From positions 1 through 13,610 of the forward strand of contig JBJFGR010000061.1 of NCBI GenBank assembly GCA_051892875.1: DNA of 13,610 bases, written 5' to 3'. The number at the start of each line of letters is the position of its first letter. Within the stretch, counting starts at the first letter, position 1. The notes beneath the pieces were generated by a model. It was given only the letters and a program-made list of their open reading frames with translations. It made no database searches and was not told the DNA's origin. The DNA is from JBJFGR01 sp051892875 (GTDB taxonomy: Bacteria > Pseudomonadota > Gammaproteobacteria > Enterobacterales > Succinivibrionaceae). This document shows, in pieces, positions 1 through 7,220 of this stretch. The position numbers and the translations under genes are program-made.

Positions 1-61
1 GAAACAGGAAAGTTTTTTAAGCAGAAAGTTGGTCAAACTAATATAGCACTGACAAGAGATA

Positions 62-861
62 TTTACCAACTTAGCAGAAAAATTCGTATATAAAGCTTTA
101 CCTTCTGCTAAAACCATTTGGAAATACAGAAATTTATTTGAAAAAGCTAAATTGATGAGAACTCTGTTTGAGCTTAGTGTTGACATGAATTACGATTTTG
201 ACTATGAAGTTCTAAACACTGAAGATCTTATTATTGATTCAAGCTTTTGTATAGTGCCTAGACAAAGAAACACCAGGGAAGAGAATCAAATAATTAAAGA
301 TGGCAAAAGCAATGAATTATGGAATAATAACGTAAATAAGAAACGCCATAAGGACATTGACGCTACTTGGACAAAGAAAAAAATGAAACCTTTTATGGTT
401 ATAAAGCACATGCTAAGTGTGGAGTTCTCAGTAAGGTAATATACGAAGTATTTACGACTACAGCTTCAACAAATGATTCCAAGGTTATAATCCCTTTATT
501 AGAATGGAGAGACTTCGATAAAAAGCTATACCTAGATGCAGGATATTATGGAGCAGAATCTCTAGAAAAAATAATATCTGATTATCGTATAGAGCCCATT
601 ATTTGTGAAAGAGCCTTCCGTGGTCACCCATTAACAGAAGAGCAAAAACAATCAAATAGAGTAAAATCAAAGAAAAGATGTCGTATTGAACATGTATTCG
701 GCTTTATAGAACAAAGCATGAAAGGTTTTATAGCTAGAACAATAGGATTAAAAAGAGCTGAAAACAGTAATTACCTAACATGTGCTGTATATAATATTAG
801 CCGATGCTTACAATTAATGCTCAATCCGCCAGAATGGCACATTCCTTTGGAAGACGAATAG
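62..861 (+). pseudogene. IS5-family transposase, 5'-truncated and frameshifted
   Basis: This is the C-terminal two thirds of a DDE transposase of the IS5 family. Frame 2 is open from about 62 and reads LPSAKTIWKYRNLF (the usual P-D-x-KTIW-x-x-R region), then LIIDSSF with the first catalytic Asp, ending in KDIDATWTKK. At a run of seven A (377-383) the reading moves to frame 1, which continues NETFYGYKAH, LYLDAGYYG (second Asp), PLTEEQK and RCRIEHVFGFIEQSM (catalytic Glu, then the family's EQSM signature), and stops at 859-861. The N-terminal 80-100 residues of the family are missing: frame 2 has stops at 44-46 and 50-52, and the first 90 bases are open only in another frame without recognisable similarity. 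I see no convincing terminal inverted repeats. The A7 run could in principle allow -1 slippage, but with the 5' end gone the copy looks dead. Family assignment is firm; exact subgroup is not. Confidence 0.85.
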
Positions 862-1022
862 TTCAACAGATTCAGAACCCAAAAAACATTCCTAAATAGA
901 CTATCCAATATAAAGTTGGAGTGAGAGCTTTATTCCAAATTTACTAAAACCTTTATTTTGTGTATAAAATTTAGACACATATTTTAAATAATGAACAGTT
1001 ATAGAAATTACAACCTTATTTA

Positions 1023-1367
1023 TGGATAAAAAGATGTTCAAAAAGTGACAAAAATTTAATTTATAGCCCCCAAAAAAATGGACGTGTTTATTTGTCTATT
1101 GTTAATTGGTATTATGACTCTCAAAAAAGTTATTCAATTCAAGTTACATATAAGTCTTTAGGAAATGGTGAACAATAAATCAAAGATGAAATTAAAGATC
1201 CTATTTCATATTGCGAAGAACTTGTTCATAAACTAAATTTTGAAAAACAAATGAAACAATGTAAAGAAATAACAGATAAAGCACCTATTAAGTATAGAGG
1301 TCAAATTTTTAAAAATCTCACTAGATTTTTCCTTAAAATTCGAAAGGCATGTTATATAAGTTACTGA
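1023..1367 (+). pseudogene. IS1634-type transposase N-terminal relic
   Basis: One frame from about 1023 reads WIKRCSKSDKN, then NGRVYLSIVNWYYD, YKSLGNGEQ, a TAA stop at 1176-1178, then IKDEIKDPISYCEELV, ending at a TGA at 1365-1367. The order R-V-Y-L-S-I-V, S-L-G and D-P-I-(A/S) about 15 residues later is what I recall of the N-terminus of IS1634-type (IS4-like DDE) transposases, which are around 500 residues long. Only about 100 codons remain, the start codon is lost and the frame carries a stop, so this is a decayed fragment. The assignment rests on motif recognition only; no catalytic residues are retained. Confidence 0.6.
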
Positions 1368-1411
1368 TTTTACATTTTTTTATTAATATACTACTTTGAC
1401 AAAAATGAAAA

Positions 1412-1432
1412 GGGAGGTCATCCTAACCTCCC
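1412..1432 (+). terminator. GC-rich hairpin, terminator-like
   Basis: A 7-bp stem GGGAGGT/ACCTCCC (1412-1418 with 1426-1432) encloses the loop CATCCTA. It is preceded by an A-rich run and followed by TACTTTAATTTG. The T-tract is imperfect, so termination is plausible but not certain. It is also the first of four hairpins with the loop core CATCCT. Confidence 0.45.
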
Positions 1433-1512
1433 TACTTTAATTTGTTTCGGACATCCTTGTCCTGAATAGTTGATTCTCATCCTAAGTATCAATTTCGGAA
1501 CATCCTTGTTCC
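1412..1512. repeat. Cluster of four small hairpins sharing a CATCCT core
   Basis: CATCCT occurs at 1419, 1452, 1478 and 1501, each time at the apex of a dyad. The stems are GGGAGGT/ACCTCCC (1412-1432), GGACA/TGTCC around TCCT (1449-1462, extendable by TTC/GAA across a bulge), an imperfect TGATTCT/AGTATCA (1471-1491, one mismatch), and GGAACA/TGTTCC around TCCT (1497-1512). The second and fourth units share the longer context TTTCGGA(A)CATCCTTGT(T)CCT. Centre spacings are 33, 26 and 23 bases. Arms differ while the apex is kept, which resembles a small structured repeat family or RNA-protein recognition sites more than a chance repeat. Function is unknown. Confidence 0.55.
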
Positions 1513-2024
1513 TCGCTATTCATGTAATCATTTTAACTTTTTATGCATAAAATACAATAGTCTCACAAAAAGCAATATTAATCACACTTTTTATAAGAGC
1601 TTATACTACAATGGTTTAAAAGCATGTTTTTTGAATTTTTCTATTAATGACCTACAAACTTGTAGCAAATATCTCACAATACTTATTTCTCTTTTGTAAT
1701 CTTGTTTAAAAAATATTATTCAACAAATCTAATCTTGCCTCAAAAAGGTTAAACAAAAAAAATTTGGAGAAATTATATTAACTAAATGCACTAATATAAA
1801 ACACTAAAATTACATAAACAAAGTAGTAATAATATAAAAATCTGAATTTAATAAATTTTTTTTAATTGCTATCACAAAATAATGTATTAACTCTCTTTTT
1901 TTTATTAAAAATTTAAATAATAAATAATGGTACAAATAATGCTTTAAATTATTCAAAACTTTTTAGGTTTTTAATACACGGAAAAAACATATAAACGTAA
2001 AAATAAATACCATAGGGAAATAAT

Positions 2025-2249
2025 ATGATAGTATATTTAAAAGAAATAAATAGCAGAGTATTATTCCAAGAATACTTGTGTGCCTTTGGGATAGAAATGC
2101 CTAAAATTCAAGGTAATTGGGAATTTTCTCTTAGTGGAAGAATAATGGCCAAAATTGTTGTTAGTGATAATGGTACATGTAAATATTACATAGCTTCAAG
2201 CCAAACAAATAATAAAAATCCTTATGAACATTACATTCAAAAATTCTAA
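2025..2249 (+). CDS. small hypothetical protein (74 aa)
   Basis: I do not recognise this protein. It starts with ATG 10 bases after an AGGGA Shine-Dalgarno and ends in TAA. A strong intrinsic terminator begins four bases after the stop, which supports a genuine, independently terminated transcript. The product is about 74 residues with no signal peptide and no membrane segment. The middle part (GNWEFSLSGRIMAKIVVSDNG, then a Tyr-Tyr stretch) alternates polar and hydrophobic residues like a small beta-sheet protein; one Cys lies early and one in the middle. It converges on cvfB and is separated from the IS relics by gene-free AT-rich DNA, so it may be an accessory gene. It could also be a remnant of something larger. 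Confidence 0.55.
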   Translation: MIVYLKEINSRVLFQEYLCAFGIEMPKIQGNWEFSLSGRIMAKIVVSDNGTCKYYIASSQTNNKNPYEHYIQKF

Positions 2250-2253
2250 ATTG

Positions 2254-2279
2254 TTAGAGTGCATATTTATGCACTCTAA
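2254..2279 (+). terminator. intrinsic terminator of the 74-aa gene
   Basis: A perfect 12-bp stem (TTAGAGTGCATA with TATGCACTCTAA) is followed by TCATTTTTTAATTATTTT. It lies between two convergent genes. It could also stop cvfB transcription from the other strand, although the T-tract on that side is poor. Confidence 0.85.
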
Positions 2280-2310
2280 TCATTTTTTAATTATTTTATT
2301 TTTATCTATT

Positions 2311-3177
2311 TTATTTTTTTATATCCTTATCTTCTAGAGATAATAACCTAATACCATTGTCAAGAATTTCTATTTTTCGAAGTTTATATAAACCACCTAT
2401 TATTTTTTTAAATTTACCTTTACTCATATTAAAAACTTCATCTATAACATTTGCATCAGTTTTGTCATTATATGATAAAAATCCATTAGCCTTTTTAAGA
2501 GCGTTTAATACGATATCAGTGCCTGATATCACCCCATTTTGACCTAATGAATATAAAGAAATATTTATTTTACCATCTAGTCTTATTGATTTTATATAGC
2601 CTTTAATTTTTACTCCCATACGTAATTCTGAATGCCTTACATCTTCAGCACTTAATAAACCATATACACAATTATTTATGACCATTTTAACGCCTAATGG
2701 TGTTTTTGAAACTGCAATTAAATCAACTTTATCACCAGCCTTCAGATCTATACCTTTTGGTAAAGCATCCGCTATATATTTATTAAACTTAGTGGTACCG
2801 TACAAACGCTGTTCTCTGTCCATAGCAACGTAAACTATGTAATCTTTACCGATTTGCATTTTTTCACGTTGTTCTTTAAATGGAACCATTAAATCTTTTC
2901 TAATACCCCATTCTAAATATGCAGCACCTTCAGTACAATCCTTAACAGTAAGCTTCGCAAGCTCACCTCTTAATGCTCTAGGACGCTTTGCAGTTACAGT
3001 CAATCTGTTATCATCTAAATAACAGAAAACATTAATATAATCTCCAATTTTTGTATCAGAACCTATCTGAGATAACGGTAAAAAAACCTCTCCATAGTCT
3101 TCTGCATCCAAAAAACCACCTTTATCATCAGTACGTACTAATTGTAAGCTATTCATTTTACCAATTATCACAGACAT
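2311..3177 (-). CDS. cvfB: CvfB-type S1 RNA-binding protein
   Basis: This encodes a 288-residue cytoplasmic protein of the CvfB/YitL family. Family members consist of three S1-type OB folds followed by a winged helix and bind RNA; in Staphylococcus aureus CvfB influences virulence gene expression. Here the OB folds map to roughly 1-65 (GEVFLPLSQI), 70-135 and 140-210 (GVYGLL-like strand, LGQNG after the last fold). The winged helix at about 225-285 carries the typical FLSYNDKT...I..VFNMSKGKFKKIIGGLYKLRKIEI pattern. Length is normal. The start is set by AGGA nine bases upstream of the ATG. It follows rplY, but two terminator-like hairpins lie in the 99-base gap, the second ending only a few bases before the Shine-Dalgarno. 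Expression therefore probably depends on readthrough, or on a promoter between the hairpins with attenuation. Its exact cellular target is not known from sequence. Confidence 0.9.
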   Translation of the reverse strand: MSVIIGKMNSLQLVRTDDKGGFLDAEDYGEVFLPLSQIGSDTKIGDYINVFCYLDDNRLTVTAKRPRALRGELAKLTVKDCTEGAAYLEWGIRKDLMVPFKEQREKMQIGKDYIVYVAMDREQRLYGTTKFNKYIADALPKGIDLKAGDKVDLIAVSKTPLGVKMVINNCVYGLLSAEDVRHSELRMGVKIKGYIKSIRLDGKINISLYSLGQNGVISGTDIVLNALKKANGFLSYNDKTDANVIDEVFNMSKGKFKKIIGGLYKLRKIEILDNGIRLLSLEDKDIKK

Positions 3178-3202
3178 TTCTTATATTCCTACTAAATAAA
3201 AA

Positions 3203-3227
3203 GGCACTCTAAAAAACAAAGAGTGCC
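3203..3227 (-). terminator. terminator-like hairpin in the cvfB leader
   Basis: On the minus strand an 8-bp stem GGCACTCT/AGAGTGCC with a 9-base loop is followed at once by TTTTTATTT, the full form of an intrinsic terminator. The T-run ends only a few bases before the cvfB Shine-Dalgarno AGGA. It either backs up the first rplY terminator or acts as an attenuator for cvfB. Confidence 0.75.
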
Positions 3228-3252
3228 CATTAAATCTTTATAATAAAAATAA

Positions 3253-3275
3253 AACTTCTTATAAAATTAGAAGTT
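3253..3275 (-). terminator. terminator hairpin directly after rplY
   Basis: On the minus strand a 7-bp stem AACTTCT/AGAAGTT with a 9-base AT loop begins one base after the rplY stop and is followed by TTATTTTTATT. The stem is AT-rich, so it is weaker than the next hairpin. Confidence 0.6.
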
Positions 3276-3276
3276 A

Positions 3277-3564
3277 TTAAACACGCATAAAGTCAATATG
3301 AATCAAAGTACCATTTACAGGGTGACGTTGAATAGCTACAGGCTTAACAACTAAAGCTTTACCATCAATATTTAAAGTAATAGGTTCTTCGTAAAAGCTC
3401 ATGTTTTGTTGAGCTGTAAAAGTCTTAGCGTGATCTAAAGATAATGTCAATGGAGCTTCTGAACCACCATAAACAATTACTGGTAAACGATTAGAACGAC
3501 GTAGGCGGCGGCTCGCACCTTTCCCTAAATCATTACGAACTTCTGCATCAAATGAATATGCCAT
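3277..3564 (-). CDS. rplY: 50S ribosomal protein L25
   Basis: The product is bL25, which binds loop E of 5S rRNA in the large ribosomal subunit. It is the short single-domain form (95 residues; E. coli has 94), without the C-terminal extension of the CTC/TL5 type. Clear family matches are AEVRNDLGKGASRRLRRSNRLP, VYGGSEAPL, the D-H pair after LSL, VDGK-like NIDGKALVVK and the end QRHPVNGTLIHIDFMRV. The Shine-Dalgarno is weak (AAGAGA), as in E. coli, where rplY translation is autogenously repressed by L25. A good promoter lies about 70 bases upstream and the leader folds into an 8-bp hairpin. Two hairpins terminate the transcript before cvfB. Its own promoter separates it from the zinc-ribbon gene upstream. 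Confidence 0.97.
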   Translation of the reverse strand: MAYSFDAEVRNDLGKGASRRLRRSNRLPVIVYGGSEAPLTLSLDHAKTFTAQQNMSFYEEPITLNIDGKALVVKPVAIQRHPVNGTLIHIDFMRV

Positions 3565-3594
3565 TTTACAAATCTCTTAAATTTAAAAACATTA

Positions 3595-3617
3595 GGTGAT
3601 AATGCGACCTTACCACC
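3595..3617 (-). promoter_or_regulatory. rplY leader hairpin
   Basis: In the rplY mRNA leader GGTGGTAA pairs with TTATCACC (one G-U pair) around the loop GGTCGCA. It starts about 10 bases after the expected transcription start and is followed by a short T-run (GTTTTTAAA). This is a candidate site for L25 autoregulation, inferred from the known control of E. coli rplY. Confidence 0.5.
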
Positions 3618-3633
3618 ACCAAAAAACGCTCAG

Positions 3634-3662
3634 AGTATATCACTAATTCAATTATTACTCAA
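3634..3662 (-). promoter_or_regulatory. rplY promoter
   Basis: On the minus strand TTGAGT (3662-3657) and TATACT (3639-3634) are separated by exactly 17 bases. Transcription should start near 3627, giving a leader of about 63 bases. Confidence 0.75.
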
Positions 3663-3706
3663 CATTTTTTCTGTTTAGAAAAAACAAAATTTTCAAAAAA
3701 AATTTA

Positions 3707-4327
3707 TTAATTCTTTAAAACTAAACCAGCTGTAGTTATAAAATCCCTAACCTTAAACCACTTAACCAAGCAAGTAATTTGAACTACAACACTATATACT
3801 ATTAAAACAAGTAAAATAATTCCACCAACTATTGATAATAAAATACCTATTGAAGAACTATCTTTTTCTGATATTGCTATACCAATTGCAATCATTATTA
3901 CAGATAATATTCCTCCAAAAAAGCCACATACCATTGAAACAATATAATGAAAACGTAATTTTCTTACAATTTTTCCAATATTTGATGATTCATTATAATT
4001 ATCATATTGTGCATACTCATCACAAAAACTAACAACCTTACACATACCAATTATTGTTACTACAACAGCAATAATACCTGTTATACAATTCAAATATGGC
4101 ACAAAGTTTAGCATAGCAAATACAAGCCCCATAATTAAAAAAGTATTACATGAGTCCTGACTTGCTAAAAGACTTAATTTCTTTGAATCATATGCACTAG
4201 TTTCTACTTGAGAAACTAGTGGAGAATTTAATTCACCTCTTTCAGCTTCTTGCTTTACGGAAGAACCACATTCAGAACAAAAATTTACTCCATCGTCTAT
4301 TTTAGCCCCACACTTAGAACAAAACAT
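3707..4327 (-). CDS. zinc-ribbon membrane protein
   Basis: The product begins with a double-CxxC zinc ribbon (MFCSKCG, ten residues later FCSECG; Cys 3, 6, 17 and 20), followed by a polar linker and about four hydrophobic segments in two pairs: IMGLVFAMLNFVPYL plus TGIIAVVVTIIGM, then a charged loop, then FHYIVSMVCGFFGGILSVIMIAIG and GILLSIVGGIILLVLIVYSVVV. Such zinc_ribbon_2-plus-membrane proteins are widespread and mostly uncharacterised; no catalytic function can be read. I place the start at 4327 because GGATGGTG precedes that ATG at a normal distance, whereas the in-frame ATG at 4342 (five codons earlier) has no Shine-Dalgarno. It lies 70 bases downstream of cstA with no clear terminator between, and upstream of the rplY promoter. 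Confidence 0.8.
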   Translation of the reverse strand: MFCSKCGAKIDDGVNFCSECGSSVKQEAERGELNSPLVSQVETSAYDSKKLSLLASQDSCNTFLIMGLVFAMLNFVPYLNCITGIIAVVVTIIGMCKVVSFCDEYAQYDNYNESSNIGKIVRKLRFHYIVSMVCGFFGGILSVIMIAIGIAISEKDSSSIGILLSIVGGIILLVLIVYSVVVQITCLVKWFKVRDFITTAGLVLKN

Positions 4328-4397
4328 AAATTCACCATCCATTTATTAAATCATTTTTAATTAATTCTAACACATCGTAAATAGTACTTTTTTATTT

Positions 4398-6086
4398 TTA
4401 TTTAACACTTTTAGAGGAAATTACAATTAAATGTTTATGAAGCATAAAAATTGATAAAACAACTAATAAAAACGCCATTACAATTAAAAATACAGAAGAA
4501 CAAACAAGTATATTATTAATTCCCCAGAAAGATTTTATAATATCAACTAACCCCCAAACACTCATAACCATCATAAATAAGGTAGGTATTAATGTTATTA
4601 AGTAATTACTCTTCTTACCTGCTAAATAAATAGTTATTGCTAAAAGTGCTAGAGCTGCCAATAACTGATTTGATGCTCCAAATATCGGCCAAATAGCATT
4701 AGCATTACCTGTAGTTACCATAAAAGCAGATAAAGCAACAACAATAATAGTTGCTACAATACTATTTGTTAAAAAAGCAAATAAGGAATTTGGTTGAGCT
4801 TCATTATTTATCTGTTCTTTCTTTAATGATCTTGAAAACAATTCCTGCCATACAAAACGTGCTAAACGAGTTGCAGTATCAAGACTAGTCATCATAAATG
4901 TTGAAATAGCCAAACTTATAAATGTTATTCCAAAGGTTTTATCAATACCTATTGATTCTGTGAATGTTCCTATGCCACTTGCAAAAGCTTGAACTGGATT
5001 TTTAGCAATTTGATAAAAATCAGCACCAGATAAGTAAATAACGGTTATTAAACTCATAACCCCTAAAACACCTTCGACTATCATACCACCATAACCAACT
5101 AATTTAATATCTTTTTCGTTAGCTATTTGTTTTGAAGTGGTACCTGAAGCCACTAAAGAGTGAAATCCCGAACAAGCTCCACATGCTATTAAAATAAATA
5201 ATGAAGGAATTAAACAACCTTCTTTTCCTGTTGATAAAGTAGCATTAAATCCCACAAATTCAGGTGCTTGAATACTTGGATTATATACCAAAATACCCAC
5301 AACTCCCAAAATCATCATTGCATACAACAAATAGGAACTTAAATAATCACGAGGTTGTAATAACCATTGCACAGGAGTTATAGAGGCTAAACAAATATAT
5401 ATACCAATTACAGATAACCAAAAATACTTTGTTTCATCTACTGTTAACCCTAATATTTTTGTGACATCTAATGGATACAAGTTGGATATATAAACAGAAA
5501 TAAACACTAAAGGAACAAAAATTAATGATGAAACTTTTAATCCCAAAGACTTTGATACTTTCCCAAAAATAGGAGCAATAAGAATAAACGTTATAGAAGC
5601 TGTCGCAACAGCTGGATTGGTCATAAAAGTTCCACAAACCATTAATCCAAATATTGCTACAACTAAAATTAAACAAGCAAAACAAAATATTAAAAATAAT
5701 TGTCTTCCAGTTAACCCCATAAGTTTTTCAATAACATATCCTATTGATTTACCACCATTACGAACAGACAAAAACAACGAAGCAAAATCATGAACCGCCC
5801 CAACAAAAACACATCCTATTAAAATCCATAATAAAGCTGGTAACCATCCGTAATATGAAGCTAATATAGGACCAACTATTGGTCCCGCCCCTGCTATTGA
5901 AGCAAAATGATGTCCAAATAATACTGCAGGATGAGCAGGAACATAATCAACACCATCATATCTTGTAATTGCAGGTGCCTGTCTATCCTTATCAATACCA
6001 AATACTCTATTTAAAAAACCTCCGTATAACCAATAACAAACAACAAAATAAGCCAACGCTATACAAAGTAATAACATACCATTCAT
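4398..6086 (-). CDS. cstA: CstA-family transporter (short form)
   Basis: This is an inner-membrane transporter of the CstA/BtsT family. E. coli members (about 700-716 residues) import pyruvate and have been linked to peptide use in carbon starvation; this copy has 562 residues, the length of the short subgroup. Signatures: HPAVLFGHHFASIAGAGPIVGP (about 52-73), VHDFASLFLSVRNGGKSIG (98-116), SGTTSKQI in the middle, TATRLARFVWQELF, and WPIFGASNQLLAALAL near the C-terminus. I count about 14 hydrophobic segments. The start gives MNGMLLL, normal for the family; no strong Shine-Dalgarno is adjacent. The gene begins 40 bases after nadA and is probably cotranscribed with it. Substrate is inferred from the family only: pyruvate is likely, peptides or another small acid possible. 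Confidence 0.9.
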   Translation of the reverse strand: MNGMLLLCIALAYFVVCYWLYGGFLNRVFGIDKDRQAPAITRYDGVDYVPAHPAVLFGHHFASIAGAGPIVGPILASYYGWLPALLWILIGCVFVGAVHDFASLFLSVRNGGKSIGYVIEKLMGLTGRQLFLIFCFACLILVVAIFGLMVCGTFMTNPAVATASITFILIAPIFGKVSKSLGLKVSSLIFVPLVFISVYISNLYPLDVTKILGLTVDETKYFWLSVIGIYICLASITPVQWLLQPRDYLSSYLLYAMMILGVVGILVYNPSIQAPEFVGFNATLSTGKEGCLIPSLFILIACGACSGFHSLVASGTTSKQIANEKDIKLVGYGGMIVEGVLGVMSLITVIYLSGADFYQIAKNPVQAFASGIGTFTESIGIDKTFGITFISLAISTFMMTSLDTATRLARFVWQELFSRSLKKEQINNEAQPNSLFAFLTNSIVATIIVVALSAFMVTTGNANAIWPIFGASNQLLAALALLAITIYLAGKKSNYLITLIPTLFMMVMSVWGLVDIIKSFWGINNILVCSSVFLIVMAFLLVVLSIFMLHKHLIVISSKSVK

Positions 6087-6126
6087 ATTTTAATTTGTGG
6101 TAATCCACCCTCATTATATTAATTAC

Positions 6127-7200
6127 TTAAATAATCAAACCAGCATTAATTATTGCTTGAACAGAACCATATTTTTTTAATGCTGCAGAAAAATCTAAAA
6201 GTCTATTTAAAGAAACAAGTGCTTTTATTCTAATATCTTCAGGCACAAATACTTCGTGATTTTTATAATTCTGTAAAGTTTCAAAAATTAATGATAAAGA
6301 ATTTTGTCTCATCCACGGACAATGAGCACAACTTTGACAAGTAGCACCTACACCACCAGTAGGAGCTGGAATTAAAACCTTACCAGGACAAGCTTGAGAA
6401 ATTTTGTAAAAAATTCCTGTATCAGTTGCGATAATAAACTCTTTATTATCCATTTCTTGAACTTTTTTAAGAATCTGAGAGGTTGACCCCACAAAATCAG
6501 CTTGTGAAGTAACCTTTGCAGGTGATTCAGGATGAACCATTACTGCAGCTTCAGGATGTTCTTTTCTCAACTGTTCCAATGCTTTAGATTTAAACTCATC
6601 ATGAACAATACAATGAGCTTGCCAACGTAACATTTCAGCACCTGTATTATCTGCAATGTATGAACCTAAATGTCTATCAGGAGCCCAAATTATTTTTTTC
6701 CCACATAACTTTAAATATTCAACCAATTCTAAAGCTATAGAACTTGTAACAACATAATCTGCTTTAGCTTTTACTGCTGCTGATGTATTTGCATAAACAA
6801 CAACACTGTAGTCTTTATGCATATCGCAAAATTCTGAAAATTCCTTAATTGGACATCCTAAATCTAAAGAACATTCTGCTTCTAATGTAGGCATTAAAAT
6901 TGTTTTATTAGGAGACAATATTTTTGCTGTCTCCCCCATAAATCTCACACCTGCAACAATAACTGTTTTCTGTTCACAATCTCTACCAAATCTAGCCATT
7001 TCCAAAGAATCTCCAATAAATCCTCCGGTTTTTTCAGCTAATAACTGAATTTCTGGATTTGTGTAATAATGAGCTATTACCACTGCATTTTTTTCTTTCA
7101 ATTGGACTGAAATTTTTTCTATATATCTTGCATTTTCTTCTTCTGATAATGCTTTCGGACATTTAGGAATAACTATACCACTTAAATTTGGTGTAAACAT
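6127..7200 (-). CDS. nadA: quinolinate synthase A
   Basis: NadA condenses iminoaspartate (made by NadB) with dihydroxyacetone phosphate to give quinolinate, the first pyridine compound of de novo NAD synthesis, in the cytoplasm. It uses an oxygen-sensitive [4Fe-4S] cluster. The 357-residue length is normal. Cluster ligands are visible at Cys110 (AECSLDLG), Cys197 (WQAHCIVH) and Cys294 in CxxCxxC (288/291/294), matching E. coli C113, C200 and C297 with a constant offset. Substrate-site motifs include VVIAHYYTNPEIQ, VRFMGETAKIL, APDRHLGSYI, HPES and ATDTGI. AAGGAA precedes the ATG. nadB and nadC are not in this window. The gene follows porin 2 by 20 bases and precedes cstA by 40, an unusual setting for nadA. 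Confidence 0.97.
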   Translation of the reverse strand: MFTPNLSGIVIPKCPKALSEEENARYIEKISVQLKEKNAVVIAHYYTNPEIQLLAEKTGGFIGDSLEMARFGRDCEQKTVIVAGVRFMGETAKILSPNKTILMPTLEAECSLDLGCPIKEFSEFCDMHKDYSVVVYANTSAAVKAKADYVVTSSIALELVEYLKLCGKKIIWAPDRHLGSYIADNTGAEMLRWQAHCIVHDEFKSKALEQLRKEHPEAAVMVHPESPAKVTSQADFVGSTSQILKKVQEMDNKEFIIATDTGIFYKISQACPGKVLIPAPTGGVGATCQSCAHCPWMRQNSLSLIFETLQNYKNHEVFVPEDIRIKALVSLNRLLDFSAALKKYGSVQAIINAGLII

Positions 7201-7220
7201 CTTTATATAATTCCTTACTA

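Larger units (their letters stand above)
1368..2024. other. AT-rich gene-free stretch with hairpin cluster at its left end
   Basis: I find no coding frame that can be supported on either strand. The first part (1412-1512) holds four small hairpins described separately. The rest (about 1530-2010) is very AT-rich with long A and T runs, for example around 1855-1866 and 1898-1910, and shows no tRNA, CRISPR or clear promoter of good consensus. It probably carries the promoter of the small gene starting at 2025, but I cannot pick it with confidence. Confidence 0.5.

Noticed and set aside
152..861. Two separate transposase genes
   Set aside because: The two frames join at an A7 run into one continuous IS5-family sequence, so they are parts of one gene.
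1412..1512. CRISPR-like array
   Set aside because: The repeated core is only six bases, the flanks differ, the spacings are uneven (33, 26, 23) and the units are dyads; no direct repeat of CRISPR length is present.
2357..2542. 61-codon plus-strand frame inside cvfB
   Set aside because: It lies antisense to the conserved winged-helix part of cvfB and is a shadow.
5434..5685. 83-codon minus-strand frame inside cstA
   Set aside because: It is a shadow in another frame of the clearly conserved cstA coding sequence.
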